This document shows positions 10,679 through 19,538 of a stretch of 64,000 nucleotides of DNA, piece by piece. This DNA comes from Bacteriovorax sp. BAL6_X (GTDB taxonomy: Bacteria > Bdellovibrionota > Bacteriovoracia > Bacteriovoracales > Bacteriovoracaceae), in the NCBI RefSeq assembly GCF_000443995.1, contig NZ_AUMC01000010.1, positions 1-64,000 of the forward strand, read 5' to 3'. A program made the position numbers and the translations under genes. Position 1 is the first letter of the stretch. Every line of letters begins with the position of its first letter. Below the pieces are notes generated by a model. That model made no database searches. It saw only the letters and a program-made list of their open reading frames with translations, and was not told where the DNA came from.

Positions 10679-11266
10679 GTGAAAATATTTTATCTATCTA
10701 AGTCCACAATCAACTTTATTATAGTAGTAGCATTTCTGTTATTACTATTATTCGGCTTTTACTTATTTTTGATTTACCTTGTAATTGTAGGTGTATTTCT
10801 ATTCCTTTTTAGAAGGAAATTGAGCTCATTTAAAGAAGATCAAGTAACTACTCGTGGATCAATTTATGCTCCTGTAACAGGGAAAGTTATTGGTATTAGT
10901 AAAATATCTGATAACGTTTCTGAGCTATCAATTAGAATGGGACTATTGAGTGGATTTGGGATATATTTACCAATTTCGGCGAGAGTAGATAACGTTGTTT
11001 TTAATGATAAAGACTTTGGTACAAAAGTTACCTTAGAAGACTCTAATGATAGAAAGATTAGACTATTTTTTATAAATTCATTTTTTAAACGTGATCCAGA
11101 GCTAATTGTATTACCAGGGGATCTTGGAAGAAGACAAGTTGACATTGGTTTCTATCCATTTGGTGCTACTGTTAAGATGCAAGTTGAAAACTCTGAACCC
11201 CTTGTGGCCATGAATGAAAAGGTTAGGGGCGGAGAAACAATCATAGGTCGCTATTTAGAAGAATAA
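10679..11266 (+). CDS. Phosphatidylserine decarboxylase-like protein lacking the pyruvoyl serine
   Basis: Two hydrophobic N-terminal stretches (about residues 10-45) precede a domain resembling the short archaeal-type phosphatidylserine decarboxylase. APVTGKVIGI near residue 62 matches the usual APADGKV. The C-terminal GFYPFGATVKM plus VRGGETIIGRY matches the proenzyme cleavage region, where the family normally has FGS or LGST. Here codons GGT GCT ACT put alanine in place of the serine that self-cleaves to form the pyruvoyl group. The usual substrate-site histidine region is also changed. It lies 13 bases before pssA, whose product the true enzyme would decarboxylate. The start is a GTG with a poor ribosome-binding site. 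Family membership is likely; catalysis is doubtful. Confidence 0.7.
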   Translation: MKIFYLSKSTINFIIVVAFLLLLLFGFYLFLIYLVIVGVFLFLFRRKLSSFKEDQVTTRGSIYAPVTGKVIGISKISDNVSELSIRMGLLSGFGIYLPISARVDNVVFNDKDFGTKVTLEDSNDRKIRLFFINSFFKRDPELIVLPGDLGRRQVDIGFYPFGATVKMQVENSEPLVAMNEKVRGGETIIGRYLEE

Positions 11267-11279
11267 GAAGGAAATTCAA

Positions 11280-12041
11280 ATGACAAGATATGACGGACAA
11301 CCACATAAGCTAACTTTTTTCTTACCAAATGTTTTTACAGCATTAAATATGGGATGTGGATTTGCCTCAATTATTATGGCAACAAAGGGTATGTTCTATC
11401 CTGCTTGTATGATTCTACTACTGGGTGCAATCTTTGATAGTGTTGACGGAAGAATTGCTCGCCTTACAGGGACTCAGTCTCAATTTGGTGAACAATTTGA
11501 CTCTATTAGTGATGTTATCTCTTTTGGTATGGCACCGGCCTTAATTATTTACTTTAAGTATTTTCAAAATCTTGGAAGACCAGGAGTTGTTATCTCGTTT
11601 TTGTATCTACTATGTGGTGCTCTAAGACTTGCAAGATTTAATGCAAATATTAATAAGGTACCATCTAATTACTTCCAAGGGCTTCCAATTCCTGGAGGCG
11701 CCTTAGCGATTATTGGCTTTATTATGGTGACACTAGAGTTCAACTTTGGTGAGTATCAGAGCTATTATGCAGCGGCATACGTGATTTTCTATTCCCTACT
11801 AATGATCTCAAATATTCCGTTTAATTCATTTAAAAATTCGGATTATGTAAGAAAAAATCGCCGCAAGGTTCTTGCGATGATTCTTCTCATTCTAGTATTA
11901 ATCCTTATTTACGAGCAACTGATGATTTTTGTGCTGATTACTGCCTATGTTGTTGGATGTTTAGTGTATAATATTTTTAGTAAGGATACTAAAGTTGAAT
12001 TATTCGACTGGGAAGAAAAAGATGAAGAAAGCGAGTCTTAA
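11280..12041 (+). CDS. pssA: CDP-diacylglycerol-serine O-phosphatidyltransferase
   Basis: Membrane enzyme joining serine to CDP-diacylglycerol to give phosphatidylserine. The CDP-alcohol phosphotransferase signature DG-x2-AR-x8-G-x3-D-x3-D is intact around residues 52-80 (DGRIARL, then GEQFDSISD). Several membrane helices follow. The 253 residues fit the type II family of Bacillus and many other bacteria rather than the Escherichia coli type. AAGGAA before the ATG is the ribosome-binding site. It sits with cdsA and a decarboxylase-like gene, completing a phospholipid block. Confidence 0.93.
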   Translation: MTRYDGQPHKLTFFLPNVFTALNMGCGFASIIMATKGMFYPACMILLLGAIFDSVDGRIARLTGTQSQFGEQFDSISDVISFGMAPALIIYFKYFQNLGRPGVVISFLYLLCGALRLARFNANINKVPSNYFQGLPIPGGALAIIGFIMVTLEFNFGEYQSYYAAAYVIFYSLLMISNIPFNSFKNSDYVRKNRRKVLAMILLILVLILIYEQLMIFVLITAYVVGCLVYNIFSKDTKVELFDWEEKDEESES

Positions 12042-12996
12042 AAAATTCTTAATTTGTACATTATTAGTTGTTGGTGGGAATAGTTTTTCTGTTGATTTTA
12101 ATCAACCTCTTCCTGGAGAGTTAGATTCATCTTCTTCTCCTTATGAAAATGATAATGATAGAAGTGAGGAGGAAGATAAGAATTCTATTCCAGATATCTT
12201 TGGTTCAACTCCTCAGCAGTATACAGATGAAGAGCTTAAAAATGCTGTAATGAGTTCTCAAGATAAGGAGTGGTTAAAAACGGCCACTGATGAAGATTCA
12301 ATTTTAAGAGATCCAAGCCCAAACTCATATGTTGAGTATAAGACTGAAGATTTATTAAAAAATACTTATCAACAATCTGATTCTCAAATTGGTTTTACGT
12401 ATATCTACGATACTTACGATTATTCAGATAGTACGGGAACTTTCGAATCAACATTTCAAAATGATGACTCAGAAGCTGACTCGATTCAGGCAGGTTATCT
12501 TACATTTAATTATCGAAGTTATTTTCAAAGAAATATTGTCTCGACCTTCTTTCAAGGAAATCTTGGTGTTTCTTTTAACTCTGGAAAGGGGAAGTTTGGA
12601 GGCGGATCAATTTCTAGAACTACATTTAATCTATGGTTATTCCCAATCGATTTGAATCTTGGTGCAAAGTTAAACTTTGGAAAAAAAGTTTCTATTACTG
12701 CCCAAGGTGGGCCAGTAATTGCTCCTATTTGGCAAAATAGAGATGACCGTGAACAAGGTGATGATGACAAGGATATACGCCAAGTTGGTTATGGTTATAA
12801 TGCCTCAGCTTCAATAGACTTTTCGATTTATAATATCTTTCCAAGTTTTGGAATGGACTTGAAAAAATTTAGTGATGTTAGTGAAATGAGTATTAGTCTT
12901 ATGGCCAAGACAATGGATATTTCAGGATTTAAAAGAGAGGACTTTAGCGTAAGCGGAGTTTCTTTTGGTATAGGCTTTAACTTTGAGTATCTATAA
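12022..12996 (+). CDS. Exported outer-membrane beta-barrel-like protein
   Basis: A protein of unknown function of 324 residues from the ATG at 12022 (MKKASLKKFL...). This start gives a clean signal peptide of about 23 residues; an upstream in-frame ATG at 11995 would bury it. The first third of the mature chain is acidic and Ser/Asp/Glu-rich. From about residue 130 the sequence alternates polar and aromatic residues, and the chain ends GIGFNFEYL, with aromatic residues near the terminus as in many outer-membrane barrels. It overlaps pssA by 20 bases and truA by 14, so it is embedded in the operon. Confidence 0.7.
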   Translation: MKKASLKKFLICTLLVVGGNSFSVDFNQPLPGELDSSSSPYENDNDRSEEEDKNSIPDIFGSTPQQYTDEELKNAVMSSQDKEWLKTATDEDSILRDPSPNSYVEYKTEDLLKNTYQQSDSQIGFTYIYDTYDYSDSTGTFESTFQNDDSEADSIQAGYLTFNYRSYFQRNIVSTFFQGNLGVSFNSGKGKFGGGSISRTTFNLWLFPIDLNLGAKLNFGKKVSITAQGGPVIAPIWQNRDDREQGDDDKDIRQVGYGYNASASIDFSIYNIFPSFGMDLKKFSDVSEMSISLMAKTMDISGFKREDFSVSGVSFGIGFNFEYL

Positions 12997-13747
12997 AGTT
13001 ACGTTTTCTTACGATGGAACAGATTACTTTGGATGGCAGAAGCAGATTGGCCAGCAAAGTATCCAAGGTGAAATTGAAAAAGTTTTAAAACAATTATCTA
13101 AGTCTGATGATATACAAGTTGTTGGTTGCGGAAGAACTGATACAGGCGTTCACGCAATTTCTCAAGTTACTCGTGTAACTCTTCCAATTGAAATTGATCC
13201 AAAAGCACTTATGCGTGCGCTTAATAGTCAATTACCTGAAGCAATAAAAGTTTTAGACTCTGAATATGCACCTGACGATTTTCAACCAGTTTTTAACGCT
13301 GAGAGTAAGACATATCGATATGTATTCTCAATCAAGAAACAGCCTAATCCTTACTTAAGGAATTATGTAACTTATCTTGGAAATGATTTGGAGTTAGATA
13401 AGTTAAATGAAGCATGTCAGCTATTTATCGGTGAGCATGATTTTGAGGGCTTTTCTACGAAAGGAACACCTGTTAAGTCGACAATTCGCAAGGTGACAAG
13501 CTGCTATGTATTTGAAAGTGAAATGAGTTATGGGCCAGGGCTTAAAGAAAATGTCTTTATTATGGAAATAACTGGTAACGGCTTCTTAAAGCAGATGGTT
13601 CGCTTAATTGTTTCTAGTATCTGGTCGTACGCTCAAGGAAAGATTTCAAGAGAAGTTATTGTGGGCCAGTTGACAACTCCGAGTGTTAAAAAGGTTGCTC
13701 CGACAGCACCACCACAGGGCCTATTTTTGGTTAAGGTAGAGTATTAG
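12983..13747 (+). CDS. truA: tRNA pseudouridine(38-40) synthase
   Basis: Converts uridines 38-40 of the tRNA anticodon arm to pseudouridine. The catalytic aspartate is Asp53 in GCGRTDTGVHA. SYDGTDYFGWQ at residues 9-19 and NGFLKQMVR in the C-terminal half are family signatures. At 254 residues it is normal length. The start is TTG at 12983, inside the end of the preceding gene; no ATG or GTG closer to the conserved N-terminus is available. It is probably the last gene of the run beginning at pyrH. Confidence 0.95.
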   Translation: MSIYKVTFSYDGTDYFGWQKQIGQQSIQGEIEKVLKQLSKSDDIQVVGCGRTDTGVHAISQVTRVTLPIEIDPKALMRALNSQLPEAIKVLDSEYAPDDFQPVFNAESKTYRYVFSIKKQPNPYLRNYVTYLGNDLELDKLNEACQLFIGEHDFEGFSTKGTPVKSTIRKVTSCYVFESEMSYGPGLKENVFIMEITGNGFLKQMVRLIVSSIWSYAQGKISREVIVGQLTTPSVKKVAPTAPPQGLFLVKVEY

Positions 13748-13771
13748 GCCATTTGAAACCCCTTATATTCA

Positions 13772-13800
13772 TTGACTTTTTGCCATATTCTAGCTAATTT
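13772..13800 (+). promoter_or_regulatory. Sigma70-type promoter of tig
   Basis: TTGACT (13772-13777), exactly 17 bases, then TAATTT (13795-13800). It lies about 50 bases before the tig ATG, with a GTGAGGA ribosome-binding site just upstream of that start. Confidence 0.65.
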
Positions 13801-13850
13801 CGGCTATTCATAATGTTAATATTGTCGCATAGCGAAGTGAGGATTTATTC

Positions 13851-15131
13851 ATGACTTATAAAGTAGAACAAGTTAATGACTGCACAAAAAAATTATCTTT
13901 TTCATTCGATAACCTAGATCTATCTGAGCAAATTTCAGTTGCTCTTAAAGAGAAGCAAAAATCAGTTTCAATCAAAGGTTTCAGAAAAGGTAAAGCGCCA
14001 ATCGCTATGGTTGAAAAACTATACCGTCCACAAGTTGAAGGTGATGCTCTAAATCGTTTCGTTCAAAAAGAACTTTTTGAAGCAATCAATAAAGAAGATC
14101 TTAAAGTAGTTGGTTACCCTAACTTTGAAAATATGGATTACAAAGATGGAAAGTCTGTATCATTTGATGCTGTTGTTGAAATCTTCCCAACTGTAGAACT
14201 TAAAGATTTCTCAAAACTATCTTTCACAAAAGATACAGTTGAAGTAACTGAAGAAGATGTTGATAAAGTACGTAAGAACTACCTTGCTCCAAAAGCAGAA
14301 ATGGTTGAAGCAGCTGAAGGTACAGCACTTGCTAACGGACTATTCGCTGTTATGAACTTCGAAGGTGAAAAAGCTGATGGTGAAAAACCTGAAAATATGA
14401 AAGGTGAAGAATACCTTTTAGAGATTGGTTCTGGTCAATTCATCCCAGGATTCGAAGAACAAATGACTGGTATGAAAGCTGGTGAGAAGAAGACTCTAGA
14501 AGTAACTTTCCCATCAGAGTATCACGTAGAAGAACTGAAAGAAGCAAAAGTTAAGTTCCATGTTGAACTTCTTGAAATCAAAGAAAGAAAACTTCCGGAC
14601 TTTACTGATGAAGTAGCTAAAGAGCTAGGTTTTGAATCTGTAGAAGATTTTAAAGCTAAAACTCAAGAGAACTTAACTAAGCAAAATGAAAGACAAGCAG
14701 CTGAGAAGTTAAATCAAGAAATTCTTGAAAAACTAATCTCTGAAAATAGCTTTGACGTTCCATCAACTATGATTGCTCAACAAAAAGAGCACCTAAAGAA
14801 TGATCTTGCAAATAATCTTAAGCAACAAGGTTTCACTGAAGATATGCTAGGTGAGTACTTTGAAAAATGGGCAGGTGACTTAGATGAAAAAGCTCTTTTC
14901 CAAGTTAAGTCAGGGCTAATTCTAGACCACCTTGCAAATAAGTACGAAGTTGAATCAACTGATGCAGACTTTGATGCAAAAATCGAAGAAAGCGCAAGCC
15001 TTTCTGGTCTAACTGCTGACCAAGTAAAAGAATTTTACACAAAAGATGAGCGTATGAAAGCAAATCTTATGTATGCAATCCGTGAAGAAAAAACTTTTGC
15101 AAAACTTCACTCAGAATTAAAAATTAAATAA
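13851..15131 (+). CDS. tig: Trigger factor
   Basis: Ribosome-bound chaperone and prolyl isomerase that meets nascent chains at the exit tunnel. The ribosome-docking loop GFRKGKAP is at residues 43-50. The FKBP-type isomerase domain (about 155-245) includes GSGQFIPGFEEQ and MKAGEKKTLEV. The C-terminal helical cradle fills the rest. The 426 residues are typical. It has its own promoter and terminator, and strong codon bias suits high expression. The usual neighbours clpP, clpX and lon are not present here. Confidence 0.97.
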   Translation: MTYKVEQVNDCTKKLSFSFDNLDLSEQISVALKEKQKSVSIKGFRKGKAPIAMVEKLYRPQVEGDALNRFVQKELFEAINKEDLKVVGYPNFENMDYKDGKSVSFDAVVEIFPTVELKDFSKLSFTKDTVEVTEEDVDKVRKNYLAPKAEMVEAAEGTALANGLFAVMNFEGEKADGEKPENMKGEEYLLEIGSGQFIPGFEEQMTGMKAGEKKTLEVTFPSEYHVEELKEAKVKFHVELLEIKERKLPDFTDEVAKELGFESVEDFKAKTQENLTKQNERQAAEKLNQEILEKLISENSFDVPSTMIAQQKEHLKNDLANNLKQQGFTEDMLGEYFEKWAGDLDEKALFQVKSGLILDHLANKYEVESTDADFDAKIEESASLSGLTADQVKEFYTKDERMKANLMYAIREEKTFAKLHSELKIK

Positions 15132-15136
15132 TACTA

Positions 15137-15168
15137 AGGGCCCGCTTTCTGCGGGCCTTTTTTTTTCT
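15137..15168 (+). terminator. Intrinsic terminator after tig
   Basis: GGCCCGC (15139-15145) pairs with GCGGGCC (15151-15157) over a TTTCT loop, followed by a long T-run. Confidence 0.93.
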
Positions 15169-15225
15169 ATCTTTAAATTATCTAAAACTCCAATATAATT
15201 TAATAAATTAATTATAGGAGAGTTT

Positions 15226-15972
15226 ATGAGATTTCTTAGTTTCTTATTAGTATTAGTTACATTCGTAGGTTGTGCTCAGCTTGATTACAATATTCCTACT
15301 GCTCGTATGGATAGTCCTGAAACTACTGGTGGGTTAGGTAAGGTCGATATCGCAATAGGTGTTGCTAGCGGCTATGATGTCGATCTTGCTGAAGGCTATG
15401 ACTTTATTATTAGTGGTACAACTACAGCGGAGACTGTTAGTGGGCCTGAGCCTCTTTTGTCATTTAAAGGTGATGTCGGGCTACTTCCAAGACTTGATAT
15501 TGGACTACAAACTTATCCTGATACTTCTGATCTTTTAAAAGTTAAATATCAATTTATTGGTGGTGACAGAAAAACTGTTGGTTTAAAGATGTCTCTTCAA
15601 GGAGAGTTTGGCTTTGGCTATCATGAAGATGGCTCACTAAATACTGATTCGACAGTATATACTACTGATTTGAAGGCCAAGTCACTTGGAGCAGCTTTGA
15701 ATATTGGTTATCGTGCTAATCCATCGGTTCTATTCTATTTAAATACTGTATTTATGGAGTACAAAGTTGATGGTGTCCTAAAGGATGGAGCAACAATCTC
15801 TTATGACGGAGAACAGTCTCCGGAGGTTATTTTAGTACTTCCTGGTGTAAGATTTGATTTTGATAGGGTATATATTCAGATGGAGACAGGTTACTCATTT
15901 TTGAATTCTTCTTACGATAATAAGAATTCAGATGATTTCACTTATGGCCTAAATTTAGGCTATATGTTTTAG
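15226..15972 (+). CDS. Lipoprotein with barrel-like body
   Basis: A 248-residue protein of unknown function. The N-terminus has a lipoprotein signal with lipobox FVGC and lipidated Cys16. The mature part is glycine-rich with alternating strands (LDIGLQTYP, GFGYHED, YLNTVFMEYKV) and ends GLNLGYMF, suggesting an outer-membrane-associated barrel. AGGAG before the ATG is a good ribosome-binding site. It appears monocistronic, ending at a terminator shared with the convergent gene at 16009. Confidence 0.75.
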   Translation: MRFLSFLLVLVTFVGCAQLDYNIPTARMDSPETTGGLGKVDIAIGVASGYDVDLAEGYDFIISGTTTAETVSGPEPLLSFKGDVGLLPRLDIGLQTYPDTSDLLKVKYQFIGGDRKTVGLKMSLQGEFGFGYHEDGSLNTDSTVYTTDLKAKSLGAALNIGYRANPSVLFYLNTVFMEYKVDGVLKDGATISYDGEQSPEVILVLPGVRFDFDRVYIQMETGYSFLNSSYDNKNSDDFTYGLNLGYMF

Positions 15973-15979
15973 ATAAAAT

Positions 15980-16002
15980 AAAAGCCGTTTAAAACGGCTT
16001 TT
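15980..16002. terminator. Bidirectional terminator
   Basis: An 11-bp near-palindrome, AAAAGCCGTTT/AAACGGCTTTT, with A- and T-runs on both sides sits between two convergent genes and can act for both strands. Confidence 0.85.
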
Positions 16003-16008
16003 CTATTT

Positions 16009-16662
16009 TTAAATTTCATTCATTTCGTAAATTACTTCGAATCTCTTACCTGTAAAATCAGTTTTCACTATGCTTTCACCTTCGCAGAAAAAGTTAGAAG
16101 CTGTTGCTTTGTACTTCTTCTTTGTATTAGCATCAATTGCATTTAGCGCTAAATCAACCTTGCGGCACTCTTTATTTTCTACAATTACTTTAGATACATT
16201 TTCAATATCCATATAGCTTGAACAATAGTAATCAAGATGAGGAGCATGTTTTACAGAAGTTGTACTATTAAATCTAATACTATCAAGATTCGTAATTCCT
16301 CTCATGAGAGTGCGACCAAACTTACTAACTTCTTCGTTTCTATCATGGAATTGTTGATAGTCACCTTCAATAACATTTGAATAAAAACTTCCTGTCGCAT
16401 AGCCTGATTTGATAAAGTCTTTGTCGCTTTTAACCTGTTCTTGTTTTGCTTCTTTTAACATTTCAAAACATTTATTAAAGCTTAGTTTTTCAGCTTCTCT
16501 TACTGAGGAGCTACCACTGCCACTTAGGATTGAAGCAAGTCCATTTCTTAAGTTATTAGACTGAGAAGGTGAAAGATTTAAATTTGCCGTAAGGTTATCA
16601 AATAGATCCGCTTGGGCCGTAGCTCCTGTTAGGATCATAGCTGTAATCAGTAGTCTTTTCAT
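16009..16662 (-). CDS. Exported protein of unknown function
   Basis: A 217-residue protein with a clear signal peptide (MKRLLITAMILTGATAQA, cleavage after about residue 18). The mature chain has four cysteines (in NKCFEM, DYYCSS, NKECRK and NFFCEG) that could form disulfides in the periplasm, and is otherwise polar and helical at first. I recognise no domain. GAGGAA precedes the ATG. It stands alone, convergent with the lipoprotein gene at 15226. Confidence 0.65.
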   Translation of the reverse strand: MKRLLITAMILTGATAQADLFDNLTANLNLSPSQSNNLRNGLASILSGSGSSSVREAEKLSFNKCFEMLKEAKQEQVKSDKDFIKSGYATGSFYSNVIEGDYQQFHDRNEEVSKFGRTLMRGITNLDSIRFNSTTSVKHAPHLDYYCSSYMDIENVSKVIVENKECRKVDLALNAIDANTKKKYKATASNFFCEGESIVKTDFTGKRFEVIYEMNEI

Positions 16663-16765
16663 AAAAATTCCTCTTCTTTATTAAGGTGTGTTCAAGGAAA
16701 TATTAGCGAAAATTGACAGCAAGGTGGTCAAAAATGGAAAAATTACTAGGGGTGTATAGATAGTA

Positions 16766-16787
16766 TTCAAGCCCCTAAGGGCTTGAA
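16766..16787 (-). terminator. Hairpin after the aromatic-degradation operon
   Basis: The perfect 9-bp stem TTCAAGCCC/GGGCTTGAA lies nine bases past the flavin-reductase stop. The following T-run is poor, so the terminator is probable rather than certain. Confidence 0.6.
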
Positions 16788-16795
16788 ATTATTAA

Positions 16796-17425
16796 TTATT
16801 TTTGAATTTGGGCCTTCATTAAACGCTCAATTTGAACCCTGTGATCACAGACGATCCAGTCATTTCCTGCGCCTCTACCTATTGGGGCATATTTATCTTG
16901 ATCGATTCTACCACTATCAAGGAGTTCGTCTTCCACGTGAACACGAACAACTTCACCTGTCACGAAAGTACCTGTTCCTGGAATATCTCCATAGCTTAGT
17001 GTATCCCTAAGTTTACACTCAAAGTGGATTGGTGACTCTTTCATTCTCTTTGGCGTTACAACTTCAGAATCTAATTCTGTAAGTTTAGCAAAGTCGAATT
17101 CTGATTCACCATGAGGAAGCTCTGTTGAACATAAGTTTACTTTTTCGTAGTTATGTTGAGTCACAAAGTTTACGACGAACTCTTTTTGGCGAAGAATATT
17201 CTTTAGAGTGTCTTTTTGTTCTCCGTCGCTTGAGCGAATCATTGGAGTGAATCCGATGATCATTGGATTTGCACTTACCACTGTGAAAAATGAGAATGGT
17301 GCAATATTACTTGTACCATCTTCATTAACAGTTGAAACAACAGCGATTGGCCTTGGAACAACTGAGCCGATTAATAATTTATAATTGTCTTTAAAATCTT
17401 GTTTCGTTGTATCAAAAATTGCCAT
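16796..17425 (-). CDS. Flavin reductase-like FMN-binding protein
   Basis: A split-barrel FMN-binding protein of the flavin-reductase family, which reduces free flavin with NAD(P)H or serves as an FMN enzyme. RPIAVVSTVNEDGTSNIAPF near the N-terminus and the paired glycine/proline turns are typical. The ATG at 17425 (MAIFDTTKQDF) sits two bases after the preceding stop. A TTG at 17437 would add four residues and overlap that gene. It is last in the homogentisate operon, where such proteins often travel with HGD and FAH genes; its substrate there is not known from sequence. Confidence 0.8.
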   Translation of the reverse strand: MAIFDTTKQDFKDNYKLLIGSVVPRPIAVVSTVNEDGTSNIAPFSFFTVVSANPMIIGFTPMIRSSDGEQKDTLKNILRQKEFVVNFVTQHNYEKVNLCSTELPHGESEFDFAKLTELDSEVVTPKRMKESPIHFECKLRDTLSYGDIPGTGTFVTGEVVRVHVEDELLDSGRIDQDKYAPIGRGAGNDWIVCDHRVQIERLMKAQIQK

Positions 17426-17427
17426 AA

Positions 17428-18534
17428 TTACATCCAACTTTTCCAGTAGTCTTTGTTTTCATTTTCTTCAAACCATTTAGTTGGTTTTAAAGGATAGCGA
17501 GTATCAACCATGACAGCATACTCATCTGTGTATAACTTATCTTCACCTGCTTCGAAGGCCTTTGGGTGCGGACCATGGTGAACACCCTGAGGGTGAAAAG
17601 TTAAAGCACCTGCATCGATATTATCACGTGAGAAGAAATTCCCTTGGTGATAGAAAAGAACCTCATCAAAATCGATATTTGAATGATAGAAAGGAACCTT
17701 TAAAACTTTATGTTTCTTATCCTCAAGAGGCCTTTCAACAAAAGAACAAACAACGAAGTTTCTTGCTACAAAAGTTGTGTGCCCTGATGGTGGAATATGA
17801 TAACGGTGGCTCATGATTGGACAGATATCATAGATTGAGATCTTCCATGGATAGACAGAACCTTTCCAGCCTTTAGCAGTAAGAGGATTAAATGGATATG
17901 TAATTGTTGTGATTTCTCCAAGTCTTTTTACTCTTACATCATACTGTGGCCAATCTTGATCACTTCCAAGTGCTGCTTCAGGTGTGAACTTTGCTGTTTG
18001 ATCATAAAGGGCATTGGGACCAAGAAGTCCACGTGAAGGTTCTTCAAATTCAGAGTTTGATTCAACTTGAAAGAACTTTGCAGCTTGTGAAATTTTCACG
18101 GTATAAGTTGTTCCACGAGGTATAACGATGTAGTCACCTTTTACAAATGGTACATGGCCATAGGTTGTTTCAAAAGTACCACTACCTTCGTGTACAAAGT
18201 AGAGCTCATCAAAGTCAGCATTTCTTAAAAAATAATCGAGTGATTTTGTTAATGTTCCTAGACTAAGTTCACAGTCATTATTTGTTAAAATTGCACGGAA
18301 ATCATCCTGTAGGTCATTATGACTAAAAAGAGATGGAAGATTCTTTGGTTTTAAATCTCCTGAAATATTAGTCCAGTTGACAGGAGGTTGAGTATGGTAG
18401 AGTTGGCTTACACGGCCAAAAAAGCCATTTCGTCCATGTTCTTCTTCGTATAAGCCTTCCGGAATATCAACGTGAGCTTGCTTTGTATAAACACCACTTG
18501 CTTTGAAGCTTTCCATTTTATTATCTGTTGCCAT
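17428..18534 (-). CDS. hmgA: Homogentisate 1,2-dioxygenase family protein
   Basis: Iron(II) cupin enzyme opening the ring of homogentisate to maleylacetoacetate in tyrosine breakdown. Residues matching the iron ligands are visible in the C-terminal half. One is HSNIDFDE (His and Glu, the HxxxxxE pattern); another is HHGPHP. An earlier cupin block has ELYFVHEGSG and GDYIVIPRG. The 368 residues make it shorter than the roughly 440 of the human enzyme, matching a short bacterial form. It shares its start region with the end of the fumarylacetoacetase gene (one-base overlap), so the two are tightly coupled. Confidence 0.87.
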   Translation of the reverse strand: MATDNKMESFKASGVYTKQAHVDIPEGLYEEEHGRNGFFGRVSQLYHTQPPVNWTNISGDLKPKNLPSLFSHNDLQDDFRAILTNNDCELSLGTLTKSLDYFLRNADFDELYFVHEGSGTFETTYGHVPFVKGDYIVIPRGTTYTVKISQAAKFFQVESNSEFEEPSRGLLGPNALYDQTAKFTPEAALGSDQDWPQYDVRVKRLGEITTITYPFNPLTAKGWKGSVYPWKISIYDICPIMSHRYHIPPSGHTTFVARNFVVCSFVERPLEDKKHKVLKVPFYHSNIDFDEVLFYHQGNFFSRDNIDAGALTFHPQGVHHGPHPKAFEAGEDKLYTDEYAVMVDTRYPLKPTKWFEENENKDYWKSWM

Positions 18535-19538
18535 TATCTTGTACCTCTTTGTGGTCCAATCTTGTTTGTTAGTTTTCCAATCCCTTCTACTTCTAGAGTG
18601 ATTTCATCGCCTGGCTTAAGCCACTTATCAATTTCTAAACCACATCCAGTTCCAACAGTACCCGAGCCGAATAGGTCTCCAGATAATACCCATTCATCTT
18701 GCGAGACGTGAGCAATCATTTGTGCCCAGCTATAGTGAGAGTCTCCAGAGAATCCTTCTGACCATTTTTCACCGTTAACTGTTGCTGTCATTTTAAGATT
18801 TGGCTCTTTAAAATCGAATTCATCAAATGTTGTGATTACTGGTCCAATGACAGAACAAAAGTCTTTACCTTTTGCTGGTCCAAGGCGTACGGCCATTTCT
18901 TTCTTTTGGATATCACGGGCCGAAATATCATTTAGAATTGTAAATCCAAAGATGTGATCTTTTGCATCTTCTTCGCGAATATTAATACCATCTTTTGCAA
19001 TGACCATTCCTAGTTCTAACTCGTAGTCTAGAATATTTGTATAATGTGGCCATAGAACTTCTTGGTTGTGTCCAATGAATCCATGTGTTGGCCCTTTGTA
19101 GTAAGCCGGGATTTCATACCATGCTTCCGGAATTGGCTCATTTCTTTTTTTAAAACCAGCAGCGACGTGCTTTTCATGTGCGTAGAAGTCGCGGTAGTTT
19201 GGGATTTTATCAATTGGTGCTTTAAGATTAATCTCATCAGATTTAAAAGCAATTGGTGTTCCATCTCTAAGAGTAAGGTCACCAACTTTTTCTAAGAATA
19301 GGTAAAGGCCATAACATTCACCCAGGAAGTCGATAGGATCATCTTTCGTTTGTAAAACTTCTAAAAGAGAAGGTGGGCAAGTATGGTTAGCTCTTTGCCA
19401 AAAGTTGAAATATCCTTCTCTTTCATAATCACATGCCCAAACATTATTAGGGTCAATTACGAGTCCATTGTCTAATAAGATACCTAGACGAGGTTCTGGG
19501 CGATGAGTTCCATGATTTACATATTGGCAAATTTTCAT
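18534..19538 (-). CDS. Fumarylacetoacetate hydrolase family protein
   Basis: Probably cleaves fumarylacetoacetate to fumarate and acetoacetate, the last step of tyrosine catabolism. Features seen are a histidine in FYAHEKHVAAG (catalytic position), metal-binding ELELGMVI, and the block FTILNDISARDIQKKE with GPAKGKDFCSVIGP. The 334-residue size fits the compact bacterial fumarylacetoacetase rather than the roughly 420-residue animal enzyme. It overlaps both neighbours by one to four bases in the operon. No maleylacetoacetate isomerase is nearby, so that step is encoded elsewhere or uses a glutathione-independent route. Confidence 0.87.
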   Translation of the reverse strand: MKICQYVNHGTHRPEPRLGILLDNGLVIDPNNVWACDYEREGYFNFWQRANHTCPPSLLEVLQTKDDPIDFLGECYGLYLFLEKVGDLTLRDGTPIAFKSDEINLKAPIDKIPNYRDFYAHEKHVAAGFKKRNEPIPEAWYEIPAYYKGPTHGFIGHNQEVLWPHYTNILDYELELGMVIAKDGINIREEDAKDHIFGFTILNDISARDIQKKEMAVRLGPAKGKDFCSVIGPVITTFDEFDFKEPNLKMTATVNGEKWSEGFSGDSHYSWAQMIAHVSQDEWVLSGDLFGSGTVGTGCGLEIDKWLKPGDEITLEVEGIGKLTNKIGPQRGTR

